From contig NZ_CP047211.1 of assembly GCF_030408795.1 (NCBI RefSeq), positions 1,736,001-1,800,000 of the forward strand: DNA of 64,000 nt, in the 5' to 3' direction. Below are positions 8,967-21,771 of the stretch, piece after piece (the stretch's first letter is position 1; every line of letters starts with the position of its first letter). The stretch is from Corynebacterium hansenii (GTDB lineage: Bacteria > Actinomycetota > Actinomycetes > Mycobacteriales > Mycobacteriaceae). The notes under the pieces are model-generated. The model worked only from the letters and a program-made list of their open reading frames with translations, was not told the origin of the DNA and ran no database searches. The position numbers were made by a program, and so were the translations under genes.

Positions 8967-9920
8967 TCACCGCCTCGGACCCCTCCACCCCGTCACCGGC
9001 AGGCGGAACTTGTGCACCAGCCGGTCGGTGAACGGCGCGGAGTCCAGGCGCACCCACTTCACCGCCTGATCGCCGCGCGTGATCTCGATGCGGCTGCCCG
9101 GCGGCATGGGGATCGGCCGGAAACCGTCGAGCACCGCCTGCGCGGCGCTGGTCTGCGGATTCGACTCCACCGCCACCGTCGAATGCGGCGACACGACCAT
9201 CGGGCGGTCGAACAGCGCGTGGGCGTTGTTCGGCACCACCAGGATCGCGTCGAGCTCCGGCCACAGCACCGGGCCACCCGCCGAAAACGCGTAGGCCGTC
9301 GAACCCGTCGGCGTGGAGATGAGCACGCCATCGCAGCCGTAGGAGCTCACCGGGCGCTGATCGACCTCCAGCACGACGTCGAGGACGCCGCGGCGGTTGA
9401 GGTTCTCGATGCTCACCTCATTGAGCGCCCAGCCCGTGCCGATGACCCGGCCGTCGTTGTCGCGGACCGTCGCCGTGATGGTCATCCGGTCCTCGACGCG
9501 CCAGGAGCGGTCGATGACCCGCTGGATCGCCTCGGTCATCGACTCCTGCTCCCACTCCGCCAGGAATCCGACGTGGCCCATGTTGATGCCAAGCACCGGC
9601 AGATCCATCGAGTGGGCGATGTCCGCGGCGCGCAGGAACGTGCCGTCGCCGCCGAGCACGAGCACCAGCTCGCAGCCCGCCGCGGCCTGCGGCGAATGCC
9701 CGAACCGCGGGTACCTGCCCAGCACCGGGTGGCGGAGCAGCTTGGTGGGGTCGTCGCCGGCGAGCACGCGCACGCCGATGCCCGCCGCGTCGAGCAGCTC
9801 GGCCGCCTCGGCGGCCATCTCCAGATTGGAGCTGCGGCCCGAGTGCGGCACCAGCAGCACCTGCCGTTCTTCTTCGCCCCTCGCGCCCCGCGAGTCGGCC
9901 CGGGTCTGTCCATCCGTCAT
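8967..9920 (-). CDS. nadK: NAD kinase
   Basis: Phosphorylates NAD to NADP. The 317-residue product has the signature GGDGT at residues 90-94 (LVLGGDGTFLRAADIA), the NE-x-SI segment (LNEVSIENLNRR), and the glycine-rich STPTGSTAYAFSAGGP region expected for the family. The N-terminal 20 residues are charged and poorly conserved. Its ATG overlaps the tlyA stop codon as ATGA, implying translational coupling. Confidence 0.97.
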   Translation of the reverse strand: MTDGQTRADSRGARGEEERQVLLVPHSGRSSNLEMAAEAAELLDAAGIGVRVLAGDDPTKLLRHPVLGRYPRFGHSPQAAAGCELVLVLGGDGTFLRAADIAHSMDLPVLGINMGHVGFLAEWEQESMTEAIQRVIDRSWRVEDRMTITATVRDNDGRVIGTGWALNEVSIENLNRRGVLDVVLEVDQRPVSSYGCDGVLISTPTGSTAYAFSAGGPVLWPELDAILVVPNNAHALFDRPMVVSPHSTVAVESNPQTSAAQAVLDGFRPIPMPPGSRIEITRGDQAVKWVRLDSAPFTDRLVHKFRLPVTGWRGPRR

Positions 9921-10753
9921 TGCGGCCCCTCCTGCACGGCGCGGTCGATCATCTCGTCCAGCTTCCCATCATCGACGTCGGTCGCGCCACCGTCCTTGAC
10001 CAGCCACAGGAAATACTCCACGTTGCCGGACGGCCCCGGCAGCGGGCTGGCGACGACGCCGCGCACCGACAGGCCCAGCGTCCGGCCGAAGCGGGCGACG
10101 TCGCCGACGACTTCGGCGCGCAATTGAGGGCTGCGGACCACGCCGCCGGAGCCGAGCCGGTCCTTGCCCACCTCGAACTGCGGCTTGACCATCGGCAGCA
10201 GATCCGCCCCGTCGGCCAGGCTGTCCACCAGCGCCGGCAGCGTCAGCCGCAGCGAGATGAACGACAGGTCGCCGACCATCACGTCCGCCGGGCCGCCGAC
10301 CATGTCGGGGGTCAGGGTGCGCACGTTGGTGCGGTCGAGGACCGTGACGCGGGCGTCGTCGCGAAGCCTCCAGATCAGCTGCCCGTAACCGACGTCGACG
10401 GCGATGACCTCGGCAGCGCCGCGGCGCAGGCAGACGTCGGTGAAGCCGCCGGTCGACGCGCCGGCGTCGATGACGCGGCGCCCCTCGAGGCTCAGTCCCC
10501 CCGGTTCGAAGGCCGCGAGCGCGCCGAGGAGCTTGTGCGCGCCGCGCGAGGCCCAATTGGCGTCGTCGGCGTCTTCGGCCACGCGGATGGACACGTCGCC
10601 GGTGACGGCGGTGGCCGGCTTGGTCGCCGCCATGCCGTTGACCGTCACGCGGCCGTCCTTGATCATCTCGACGGCGTGCTCGCGCGACCGGGCGATCTTG
10701 CGGCGCACCAGCTCCGCGTCCAGCCGCCGCTTCGGCGTCTGGCCCTTAGCCAC
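9917..10753 (-). CDS. tlyA: TlyA family rRNA 2'-O-methyltransferase (hemolysin A family)
   Basis: Predicted to methylate ribose 2'-OH positions of 16S and 23S rRNA (C1409 and C1920 in mycobacteria), a modification needed for capreomycin sensitivity there. The 278-residue product starts with an S4 RNA-binding domain (RRLDAELVRRKIARSREHA, then DGRVTVNG) and continues with an FtsJ-like Rossmann domain containing VIDAGASTGGFTDVCLRRGA (SAM-binding loop), ADVMVGDLSFISLR and the conserved MVKPQFE. Start is GTG at 10753, overlapping the preceding small gene by eight bases. It overlaps nadK by four bases. Confidence 0.95.
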   Translation of the reverse strand: MAKGQTPKRRLDAELVRRKIARSREHAVEMIKDGRVTVNGMAATKPATAVTGDVSIRVAEDADDANWASRGAHKLLGALAAFEPGGLSLEGRRVIDAGASTGGFTDVCLRRGAAEVIAVDVGYGQLIWRLRDDARVTVLDRTNVRTLTPDMVGGPADVMVGDLSFISLRLTLPALVDSLADGADLLPMVKPQFEVGKDRLGSGGVVRSPQLRAEVVGDVARFGRTLGLSVRGVVASPLPGPSGNVEYFLWLVKDGGATDVDDGKLDEMIDRAVQEGPQ

Positions 10754-11063
10754 GTCCGGCCCCCTCCCCGCCGAGCGCGTCCTGCAGCAGGGCGTGGGCG
10801 CGCTCCATCTGTTCGGCCCGGTCGGCCGGGGTCGGCGCGGGCGCGTCGAGGACTTCCTTCACTTGGCGACGGAGCCGCTCCGGATCGACCGCCCCGGCCG
10901 CCGCGGCGGCCGCCGCGTCATTGGGCGTGGGCCCCGGCGCGGAAGACGCGGGACCGGGCTTGGGCCCTGCATTGGTTCCCGCCGCGGGCGCCGCGGGGCC
11001 GGGCTCGGGCCCGGGCGCGGGTGTCGCGGGGCCGGGCTTCGGGGATTCGCCGGGAGCGGACAT
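10746..11063 (-). CDS. Small Pro/Ala/Gly-rich protein with helical C-terminus
   Basis: Unassigned 105-residue protein between the HAD phosphatase and tlyA, starting at ATG 11063 (MSAPGESPKPGP). Residues 1-60 are a low-complexity stretch with recurring PGP and APGP motifs; residues 62-105 (DPERLRRQVKEVLDAPAP followed by DRAEQMERAHALLQDAL) look like two amphipathic helices. Corynebacteria often carry a short gene at this place, with the helical part being the conserved portion; the Pro-rich head appears expanded here. It overlaps tlyA by eight bases and follows the HAD gene by eight, so it is in the same operon. I infer an expressed gene, but give it no function. Confidence 0.7.
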   Translation of the reverse strand: MSAPGESPKPGPATPAPGPEPGPAAPAAGTNAGPKPGPASSAPGPTPNDAAAAAAAGAVDPERLRRQVKEVLDAPAPTPADRAEQMERAHALLQDALGGEGAGRG

Positions 11064-11071
11064 GTCCCCGG

Positions 11072-12115
11072 TCACCGCCAGGCCGCGACGGCCCCGGCGG
11101 CCGCGTCGGAGGTGGTGCGCACCCCGGTGACTGGGGCCGTGGACGGAGCGCCGTCGGCGTCGAACCATGCCACGGAGGCGGCGGTCAGCAGCGCGGCGAC
11201 GGCCGCCTGCGCCGGATCGGACAGGCGGGGGTCGGATTCGTCGCCGCCGCCGATGACGATCACGCCGGGATCGTCGGCGTCGCGCTCGGCGGTGAAGCCG
11301 GCCTGGGGGCGCGGTTCGGCATGCTCGGCGGGCGCCACGAGCGCGCCCATGTCGGCGCCGATGAGCGACGGGCGCTCCTCCGGCACGGCCGCCAGGGCCT
11401 CGTGGTGGCCGGAGATGCCGGTGACCGTCATCAGGGTGTCGTAGCCCGCGGCGTTGCCGCCGGCGATGTCGGTGTTCAGCCGGTCGCCGATGACGACGGG
11501 CCGCTCGGAGCCCAGTCGCGCGGCGCCGCGGTGGAACATCGGCGGCAGAGGCTTGCCGGCGCTGCGCGGCTCGACGCCGGTGGCCGACACGATCGCGGCG
11601 ACCATCGAGCCGTTGCCGACCATCAGGCCGCGCTCGGTGGGCAGGGTCGTGTCCAGGTTCGACGCCAGGTAGGTGGCGCCGCGGGCAATGGCCAGCGCGG
11701 CCTCGGACATCATCGCCCAGTTGGTGCCCGGATTGTGGCCCTGGAACACCGCGGCGGGTTCGTCGTCGGCGGAATCGACGACCTCGTACCCCGCGCCGAC
11801 GGCCAGGTCGCGGAACGACGGGGCACCGAGGACGAGCACCTTCGCGCCGGCCGGGATGATGTCCGCGGCCATCTCGATGGCGGCCTGCGCGGACGTCATC
11901 ACGTCATCGGCGCCGCAGTCGTACCCCAGGGAACGCAGCTGCTCGGCGACGGTTTCCGGGGCGCGCGAGGCGTTGTTCGTGACGAACAGCATCGGCAGCC
12001 CCGCTTCCGTCAAACCCTCGAGGGCACCGGGGACGGCGCGGCCGCCCTCGTAGATGGTGCCGTCGAGGTCGAGGAGTGCGGCGTCGTAGCGCCCGGCAAG
12101 CAATTCGGTGCTCAT
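11072..12115 (-). CDS. HAD superfamily phosphatase, NagD-like (class IIA)
   Basis: Predicted sugar- or nucleotide-phosphate phosphatase. The 347-residue product has HAD motif I DAALLDLDGTIYEG (nucleophile Asp and general acid Asp), motif II MLFVTNNAS, motif III Lys in SAGKPLPPMF, and motif IV VIGDRLNTDIAGG. The class IIA cap sits between motifs II and III. The last 100 residues extend past the phosphatase core, are Ala-rich and acidic (VIVIGGGDESDP), and have no recognised domain. It follows the TPR gene by 114 bases. Confidence 0.92.
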   Translation of the reverse strand: MSTELLAGRYDAALLDLDGTIYEGGRAVPGALEGLTEAGLPMLFVTNNASRAPETVAEQLRSLGYDCGADDVMTSAQAAIEMAADIIPAGAKVLVLGAPSFRDLAVGAGYEVVDSADDEPAAVFQGHNPGTNWAMMSEAALAIARGATYLASNLDTTLPTERGLMVGNGSMVAAIVSATGVEPRSAGKPLPPMFHRGAARLGSERPVVIGDRLNTDIAGGNAAGYDTLMTVTGISGHHEALAAVPEERPSLIGADMGALVAPAEHAEPRPQAGFTAERDADDPGVIVIGGGDESDPRLSDPAQAAVAALLTAASVAWFDADGAPSTAPVTGVRTTSDAAAGAVAAWR

Positions 12116-12229
12116 GGAAAGCGTCGGTCCAATCTTCGCGGGGTCGAGGAAGTCGATGGGGGTGCGATGAGGATGAAGGGGCGGGCCGAGGAGGGCCCGG
12201 CGGGTCCGCGGCGGCGGGCGTCCGAGCGG

Positions 12230-13435
12230 CTACAGGTTCTCGGCGCGCTCGCGGGCGTCGAGGAGCTCGTCGGGGTCGAGTTCCGCCGAGCGGTCGAACC
12301 ACTCGCGGGCTTCGCCGGTCCGGCCGGCCTCGACCAGCGCATCGGCGTAGGCGTAGAACAGTCGGGCGCCCTCGAAGTCGGTGCGCGTCGGGTCGAGGTT
12401 CTGGGCTTCCAGCTCGATGATCGCGCCATCCAGGTCGCCCATGTCGCGGCGGGCACCGGCGATGACGATGGCCAGCTCGGTGCGGGACTCGTCGTCGAGC
12501 AGGCGGACCTCGTCGGAACGCCCCAGTTCGATGGCCTTTTCCGGGCGGCCCAGGCCGCGCTCGCAGTCGGCCATGACGGCCAGCAGGCCCGCGCCGCCGG
12601 AAATGCGGCGGGCGGCGCGCAGCTCGGCCAGCGCCTCCTTCCACTCCCCGGCGTGGTACGCGGCGACGCCGTTGGTCTCTCGGACCACGCCGACGCGGCC
12701 GGCGCGGTCCTTCGCCGCGCGCGCATGGCGCAGCGCGAGCTTCGGGTCGTCGGCCATCAGCGTCGCGGCCATGATCATGTGGCGGGCGACGGTGTCGGCG
12801 TTGTCCTTGGCCAGGCTCTTCAGGTCCTGGCGCACCGACGGGTCGAGCTCATCGGGCTTGACGTCATCGGGGATCGACGGCTCATTCTGGCGGGCGACGA
12901 TGCGCTCCTCGCGGAAACCGGGGCGCTGCGGGCCGGTGCGCGGCGCGCGCTTCTGGTCGTCCTGGAAGCGGCCGCCGCGGTTGGAATGGCGCTTCGGGCC
13001 GCCGTGGCCACCGCGCCGGTCATCCCGGCGATCGCCCCGCGGGCCCCCGCCGCGCCGGTCGTCGCGCGGGCCGCCGCCCCGGCGATCGTCGCGGCGGTCA
13101 TCGCGTCGGTCGTCTCGGCGCCAATCGCGGCGATCCCCGCGCTGGCCTCCGCGATCGTTGCGATCGCCGCGGCGATCATCCCGGCGCTCGCCGCCGCGGT
13201 CATCCCGACGGTCGTCGCGACGGTCATCGCGGCCGTCCCGGTTCTCCCAGCGACGCCCCCCCTGGCCGCCCTGGCCGCCGTAGCCGCCGCGGCCACCGCG
13301 ACCGCCCTGGCCGCGGCCTCCCTGGCCACGTCCCGCCGGACGGCCACCGGCGCGTCCCCCTCGGAAACCGCCGGGGCGACCGCCCTGGCCCCCTCGGCGC
13401 TCGCCGTCGGGACGCGAACCTGCGTTCTCGGCCAT
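12230..13435 (-). CDS. RGG/RDDR-rich disordered protein with C-terminal TPR-like domain
   Basis: A 401-residue protein starting at ATG 13435 (MAENAGSRPDG). Residues 12-156 are extremely biased to Arg, Gly and Asp: first GGRGQGG and RGGRGG blocks, then about a dozen RDDRR units and RGGGPRDD blocks. Residues 170-210 are a linker (VARQNEPSIPDDVKPDELDP). From about 210 to the end the sequence forms helical hairpins of TPR type, for example LALRHARAAKDRAGRVGVV, YHAGEWKEALAELRAARR and GDLDGAIIELEAQNL. The TPR half is shared by corynebacteria next to the NagD-tlyA cluster; the RGG/DDR half resembles nucleic-acid-binding, condensate-forming tails. I infer RNA association; this is not demonstrated. 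An upstream GTG extension to 13549 lacks a ribosome site and is not favoured. Confidence 0.85.
   Translation of the reverse strand: MAENAGSRPDGERRGGQGGRPGGFRGGRAGGRPAGRGQGGRGQGGRGGRGGYGGQGGQGGRRWENRDGRDDRRDDRRDDRGGERRDDRRGDRNDRGGQRGDRRDWRRDDRRDDRRDDRRGGGPRDDRRGGGPRGDRRDDRRGGHGGPKRHSNRGGRFQDDQKRAPRTGPQRPGFREERIVARQNEPSIPDDVKPDELDPSVRQDLKSLAKDNADTVARHMIMAATLMADDPKLALRHARAAKDRAGRVGVVRETNGVAAYHAGEWKEALAELRAARRISGGAGLLAVMADCERGLGRPEKAIELGRSDEVRLLDDESRTELAIVIAGARRDMGDLDGAIIELEAQNLDPTRTDFEGARLFYAYADALVEAGRTGEAREWFDRSAELDPDELLDARERAENL
12968..13402. repeat. Short tandem codon repeats encoding the RGG/RDDR tract
   Basis: This segment of the TPR gene consists of imperfect 9- to 15-base repeats encoding RDDRR, RGG and GGPRDD. 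On the plus strand the units read as variants of CGGTCGTCGCG. Repeat expansion or contraction by slippage is likely and could make the tract length differ between strains. Confidence 0.8.
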
Positions 13436-13622
13436 GTGTTGGACGCTCCTCACGAAATCGATGCTCTCGCGTGCCCGCACCGCCCGGTCGGGGCGGTCGG
13501 CCGCGGAAAAGTCGGATATAGACGGATATGAAAGGAAAAAGCGGCGCAATCTGCTCGCGGGGCCACCGCCCCGATCACCGCATTCACCGGCCCAGGCTAC
13601 CAGCAGCCCGGGTCGCCGCCGT

Positions 13623-14564
13623 TCACGGCCGGACGGAAAGATGGTGCGCCACGAGCACCGGATCCGCCGACATGTCCCACGTGGACGTCGCCGTCCACCC
13701 CCGCCCGCGGGTCACCGCGACGCCGGTGGCGCCCACGACGGTGACATCCGGGCGCGGCGACGAGAAGTCGGCGGGAAACGCGGCGTCCAACTCCTGGGGG
13801 ACGATGACCGCACGCTTGGTCAGGAAGTCCAGCCGCGCCTCATCGCCCTCGCGGGCCTTCGCGGCCGCGCGCGCCAGAGTGCCCTGGGCGGTGCGGATCG
13901 CCGTCACGGCCTCTTCGAAGGGATCGGCGGCGACGTCGAAAAGCCCCTGCTGCCCCGCCGCCTTGCCGCCCGCGGCGGGCCGGCCGAGACCCTTCCTTTG
14001 CGACGCCCCCGCACCCACCTTCCGCTCCGGCTCGTTGGGCGCGGCGGACGAGGGACCGCCGGCTGCGGCGGCCATGATCAATTCGGCGCTCTTGGTCGCG
14101 CCGGGGAAACCCGGGCCCTCGTTGGCCGGCTCACCGTCCTGGAAAGCGGTCGCGGCGGCGCGGGCGCGCTCGTCGGCGGCCTCGTTCATGTCGTGGCCCG
14201 CGTGGCCCTTGACCCACTCGAAGCGGACGTTGCGGCCCACCAACAGTTCATCGATCACCGACAGGATATCGACGTTGAGCACCGGCTTTCCGTCGCGCTT
14301 CTTCCAGCCCTTCTTCTTCCAGCCGGGCATCCACTTGGTCACCGAATTGATCACGTACTGCGAGTCGCACAGGATGCGGAGCTCCTCGTCCGCCCGGTGC
14401 GCGGTGGCCGCCAGCAATTCCGCCACGGCCATGAGTTCGCCGCGGTTGTTGGTGCTCTTCTTCCACCCGCCGGCCGCCCACGTGTCGTCGTCGATGTACC
14501 AGGACCAACCGGCCGGACCGGGATTTCCGAGGGCCGAACCGTCGGCTGCGGCGATGATAGTCAT
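13623..14564 (-). CDS. rnhA: Ribonuclease HI with long C-terminal extension
   Basis: Degrades RNA in RNA-DNA hybrids. The RNase H1 fold occupies residues 1-145 with the acidic residues in IIAAADGSALGNPGP, NNRGELMAV, ILCDSQYVIN and NEAADERARAAA, and the substrate-handle region KWMPGWKKKGWKKRDGKP. Typical enzymes end near residue 155; this one is 313 residues. The extra 160 residues include a low-complexity linker, then a helical segment (DPFEEAVTAIRTAQGTLARA) and an apparently globular end (RPDVTVVGATGVAV). The tail is seen in corynebacterial RNase HI annotations but its role is unknown to me. The gene stands between two unrelated genes with gaps on both sides. Confidence 0.93.
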   Translation of the reverse strand: MTIIAAADGSALGNPGPAGWSWYIDDDTWAAGGWKKSTNNRGELMAVAELLAATAHRADEELRILCDSQYVINSVTKWMPGWKKKGWKKRDGKPVLNVDILSVIDELLVGRNVRFEWVKGHAGHDMNEAADERARAAATAFQDGEPANEGPGFPGATKSAELIMAAAAGGPSSAAPNEPERKVGAGASQRKGLGRPAAGGKAAGQQGLFDVAADPFEEAVTAIRTAQGTLARAAAKAREGDEARLDFLTKRAVIVPQELDAAFPADFSSPRPDVTVVGATGVAVTRGRGWTATSTWDMSADPVLVAHHLSVRP

Positions 14565-14636
14565 GGACGCCGATTGTAACGGCGCATCATCGCCCGCCCC
14601 GGAGCGGGAGGGTTCAAAGGTGGGCCGTGCCCGTCA

Positions 14637-15647
14637 TCACCACAAGTCCCCGAACAAGTCTGCGACGTCGGCGAACCCATCGTAAACGGTGAAGTCGATT
14701 TCGGGGTCGCAGATCTTCCACTCCCCGTTTTCCTTGCTCATCCGAATGGTGTCGCCGTTCCGGCCGACCTCGGCGACGGTGCGGCTATCGTCGGTGAACG
14801 TGACATTCGATTCATCGAAGGAGTCGTTCGCGTTCCACAGATCCACGCCGTTTTTCCCGAACGGTCCGATGGTGTCGTCGATCTTCAGCATGGTGTCTTC
14901 CTTGGCCCGGTATTGATCGCAGAGAAGCCGGTTCCAGTCCGAGAGTTTGTTGGAGCCCGCGATCGCGCTGACCGTCCGGTTGGCGCTCTCCGCCACCTCG
15001 GCCCTGTCCGAGTTCTCCGAACCTCCGAGGAACGACCAGGCCGCGAAGCACAGAACCGCGACCACGGCCACGACGCCGATTCCTCCGGCGATGAGCGGAG
15101 TTTTCGAACCGCTCGACCCCTTCGAACCACTCGAGCCCCCGCCGCCCGAGCCATACGGACTGCCGAAGCCACTGCCTTCCTGGTGTCCGTATGCACCGGG
15201 GCCGCCATGCGTGCCCGACTGCTGATGCTGGAAGGATTGAGTCTGCTGAGGTTGCTGCGCCGCCTGGCCCCGAGACCAACCGTAACCACCGTGTCCTTGC
15301 TGGTCGGCGGCCGCATAAGGGCTCTTCAAATCATCGGGAATGCCCTGGCCACCCGGCACTCCCCGACTGTGGAAACCAGCCGAAGACTGCGGAGAGCCAT
15401 AACCGTAGGGGTTGCCCGCGCCCGCGGGGCCCGGGGAAACACCGTAATCGTGCGGAGCATCGAACTCCCGGGAAGCACCCGAACCGTAGTGGCCGGCGTG
15501 CCCATGCTGCTCCGGCCGCCCATACCCGCCGTGCCGGCCGTTTCCCTCGGGCCCGCCGTACCCACCGGGCTGCCCATCCTCGCCGGGTCGCCCTGAACCA
15601 TTGGGCTGCCCGTACGGCCCGCCGTGGCGGTAACCGGAATCATTCAT
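14637..15647 (-). CDS. Gly/Pro/Gln/Tyr-rich single-span membrane protein, unknown function
   Basis: Unrecognised 336-residue protein. Residues 1-180 are low complexity, rich in Gly, Tyr, Pro, Gln, His and Ser (YGQPNGSGRPGEDGQPGG style), predicted to be cytoplasmic. A single transmembrane helix follows (PLIAGGIGVVAVVAVLCFAA, about 185-205), then an extracytoplasmic domain of about 120 residues with two Cys (LLCDQYRAKED and WKICDPEID) and alternating strands, resembling the DUF4878/NTF2-like domains behind such linkers in actinobacteria. ATG 15647 is preferred because GGGAG lies about six bases upstream; a GTG at 15653 is too close to it. It is transcribed toward rnhA. Confidence 0.85.
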   Translation of the reverse strand: MNDSGYRHGGPYGQPNGSGRPGEDGQPGGYGGPEGNGRHGGYGRPEQHGHAGHYGSGASREFDAPHDYGVSPGPAGAGNPYGYGSPQSSAGFHSRGVPGGQGIPDDLKSPYAAADQQGHGGYGWSRGQAAQQPQQTQSFQHQQSGTHGGPGAYGHQEGSGFGSPYGSGGGGSSGSKGSSGSKTPLIAGGIGVVAVVAVLCFAAWSFLGGSENSDRAEVAESANRTVSAIAGSNKLSDWNRLLCDQYRAKEDTMLKIDDTIGPFGKNGVDLWNANDSFDESNVTFTDDSRTVAEVGRNGDTIRMSKENGEWKICDPEIDFTVYDGFADVADLFGDLW

Positions 15648-15818
15648 TTTCACTCCCGAAGTTTTGGCTGATCGGATACAGCCTACAACGGGTCACGGAC
15701 CGCGGCTGAGCAGGGAGAGCATCGATGCCCCGGGTGCCGCGACGTCGGCCGTACCCCGGACCTGCCCCGACCGCCGCACCGCGGCCGCTAAGCCCCCCCC
15801 CCCTCGCCGCGGCCCTCG

Positions 15819-15886
15819 TTAACCCACCCCGAATGCGCACACCCACCCGCTGCAACAGGTGGGCCTGCCCATTCAGGGTGGGTTAA
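15819..15886. repeat. Palindromic repeat, degenerate copy
   Basis: A 68-base inverted repeat whose outer arms read TTAACCCACCC and GGGTGGGTTAA, with interior GAATG and CATTC. Over 26 paired positions the arms differ at four. It is clearly related to the perfect palindromes at 37243-37304 and 48355-48416 and lies 25 bases beyond the rRNA terminator. Confidence 0.82.
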
Positions 15887-15910
15887 CCACCACACCCCCC
15901 CAAACGCGAA

Positions 15911-15963
15911 GGAGCCGTCGCCGGCCCACACCCCACCAGGGGGCATGAACCAACGACGGCTCC
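15911..15963 (-). terminator. rRNA operon terminator hairpin
   Basis: Arms GGAGCCGTCG (15911-15920) and CGACGGCTCC (15954-15963) form a perfect 10-bp stem with an internal GC-rich loop that can pair further. It begins about 18 bases beyond the 5S 3' end on the minus strand and is followed by TTCGCGTTTGG. Confidence 0.72.
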
Positions 15964-15980
15964 AACACAAACCATGTTTA

Positions 15981-16101
15981 TTGGCCGGCAGTGACCTACT
16001 CTCCCACACCCTCCCAGGTGCAGTACCATCGGCGCAGGTGGGCTTAGCTTCCGGGTTCGGAATGGGACCGGGCGTGACCCCACCGCTATAACCACCGACA
16101 C
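15981..16101 (-). rRNA. rrf: 5S ribosomal RNA
   Basis: The minus strand reads GTGTCGGTGGTTATAGCGGT at the 5' end, contains the conserved CCGAACCCGGAAG loop region and ends near ACTGCCGGCCAA. The outer helix between GTGTCGG-type and CTGCCGGC ends is typical of actinobacterial 5S. Ends are approximate to a few bases. Confidence 0.96.
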
Positions 16102-16179
16102 GTATACACGGGACTTCTCCGCAACCCACCACAACACCCCAACAAAACCGGGGCGGGTGGGCGGTGCTGTCCCAGACGC

Positions 16180-16195
16180 TGGATAGTGGACGCGA
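16180..16195 (-). other. 3' arm of the 23S precursor processing stalk
   Basis: The 16 bases TGGATAGTGGACGCGA (plus strand) downstream of 23S are the exact reverse complement of 19399-19414 upstream of 23S. Pairing of the two arms would bring the 23S ends together, as in known RNase III processing stalks. Confidence 0.75.
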
Positions 16196-16229
16196 ACCAA
16201 ACCTGGTTCTTCTCGTTACGTAGAAATGT

Positions 16230-21220
<4,991 letters not shown>

Positions 21221-21503
21221 CTTTTTAAGTGAAAAGCCCGAAACCGGCAAAAACAAACGACAAACCAACCACAAAAACATGGTCAGCCTGGCATTCATCA
21301 TCCAAAAAACAACAACGCACCCACCCCGACAGGGTGAAGGAGCAGGCACGCCAAAAAGGTTGAAATAAGAGCAACCAGAAACTCCTGGCACTCACCAAAT
21401 CAACACAAAAAATAGTACATCGGCACACTATCGAGTTCTCAAAAAACACGCGCACACCCAAAACAACCAGGACCGAACCCGGCGCTTCAAGCAGCAAGAA
21501 GGA
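21221..21503 (-). other. rRNA operon leader
   Basis: Transcribed leader between the proximal promoter and 16S. It carries the motif GAGAACTCGATAGTGTG (about 21422-21438), a conserved antitermination or processing-type element of actinobacterial rRNA leaders, followed by AT-rich runs unlike the surrounding GC-rich DNA. No ORF of interest. Confidence 0.6.
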
Positions 21504-21533
21504 ATCTTAAACCACCCGCCGAACCGAAGTCAA
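21504..21533 (-). promoter_or_regulatory. rRNA operon promoter, proximal
   Basis: On the minus strand TTGACT (21533-21528) and TAAGAT (21509-21504) are separated by 18 bases, close to sigma-A consensus. It lies about 285 bases upstream of the 16S 5' end with a start predicted near 21497. Confidence 0.68.
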
Positions 21534-21625
21534 ACTCGGCCCGACCAGAAGGTGAACTCCCCGCAAACAACCCCACCCGACCAGCACCTCATCGGCACCG
21601 ACCCGGCGTCTCGCTTGCCCCGGTA

Positions 21626-21654
21626 ACACTACACACGACCGTCACGGACACCAA
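21626..21654 (-). promoter_or_regulatory. rRNA operon promoter, distal candidate
   Basis: Minus strand TTGGTG (21654-21649), 17-base spacer, TAGTGT (21631-21626). Tandem promoters are usual for rRNA operons; this one is weaker than the proximal site. Confidence 0.45.
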
Positions 21655-21719
21655 AAGTCCTGGTCAGAGCCGATTCCCATCGACCCGGCACGCATCCGCC
21701 GCCCGTCGTAAAGCGAAAA

Positions 21720-21752
21720 GCCCGCCATCCCAGTCAATCTGGGATGGCGGGC
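21720..21752 (-). terminator. Rho-independent terminator of tyrS
   Basis: Perfect 13-bp stem, GCCCGCCATCCCA (21720-21732) with TGGGATGGCGGGC (21740-21752) and a 7-base loop, followed on the minus strand by TTTTCGCTTTA. It lies 20 bases beyond the tyrS stop and upstream of the rRNA promoters, insulating them. Confidence 0.88.
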
Positions 21753-21771
21753 CGTAAATCGGAACGCGGCG

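Larger units (their letters stand above)
15648..15980. other. Gene-free stretch downstream of the rRNA operon
   Basis: No credible ORF. It holds the rRNA operon terminator hairpin (15911-15963), a degenerate copy of the palindromic repeat (15819-15886), a C-run (15792-15803) and presumably the promoter of the minus-strand membrane protein at 14637-15647. Confidence 0.7.
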
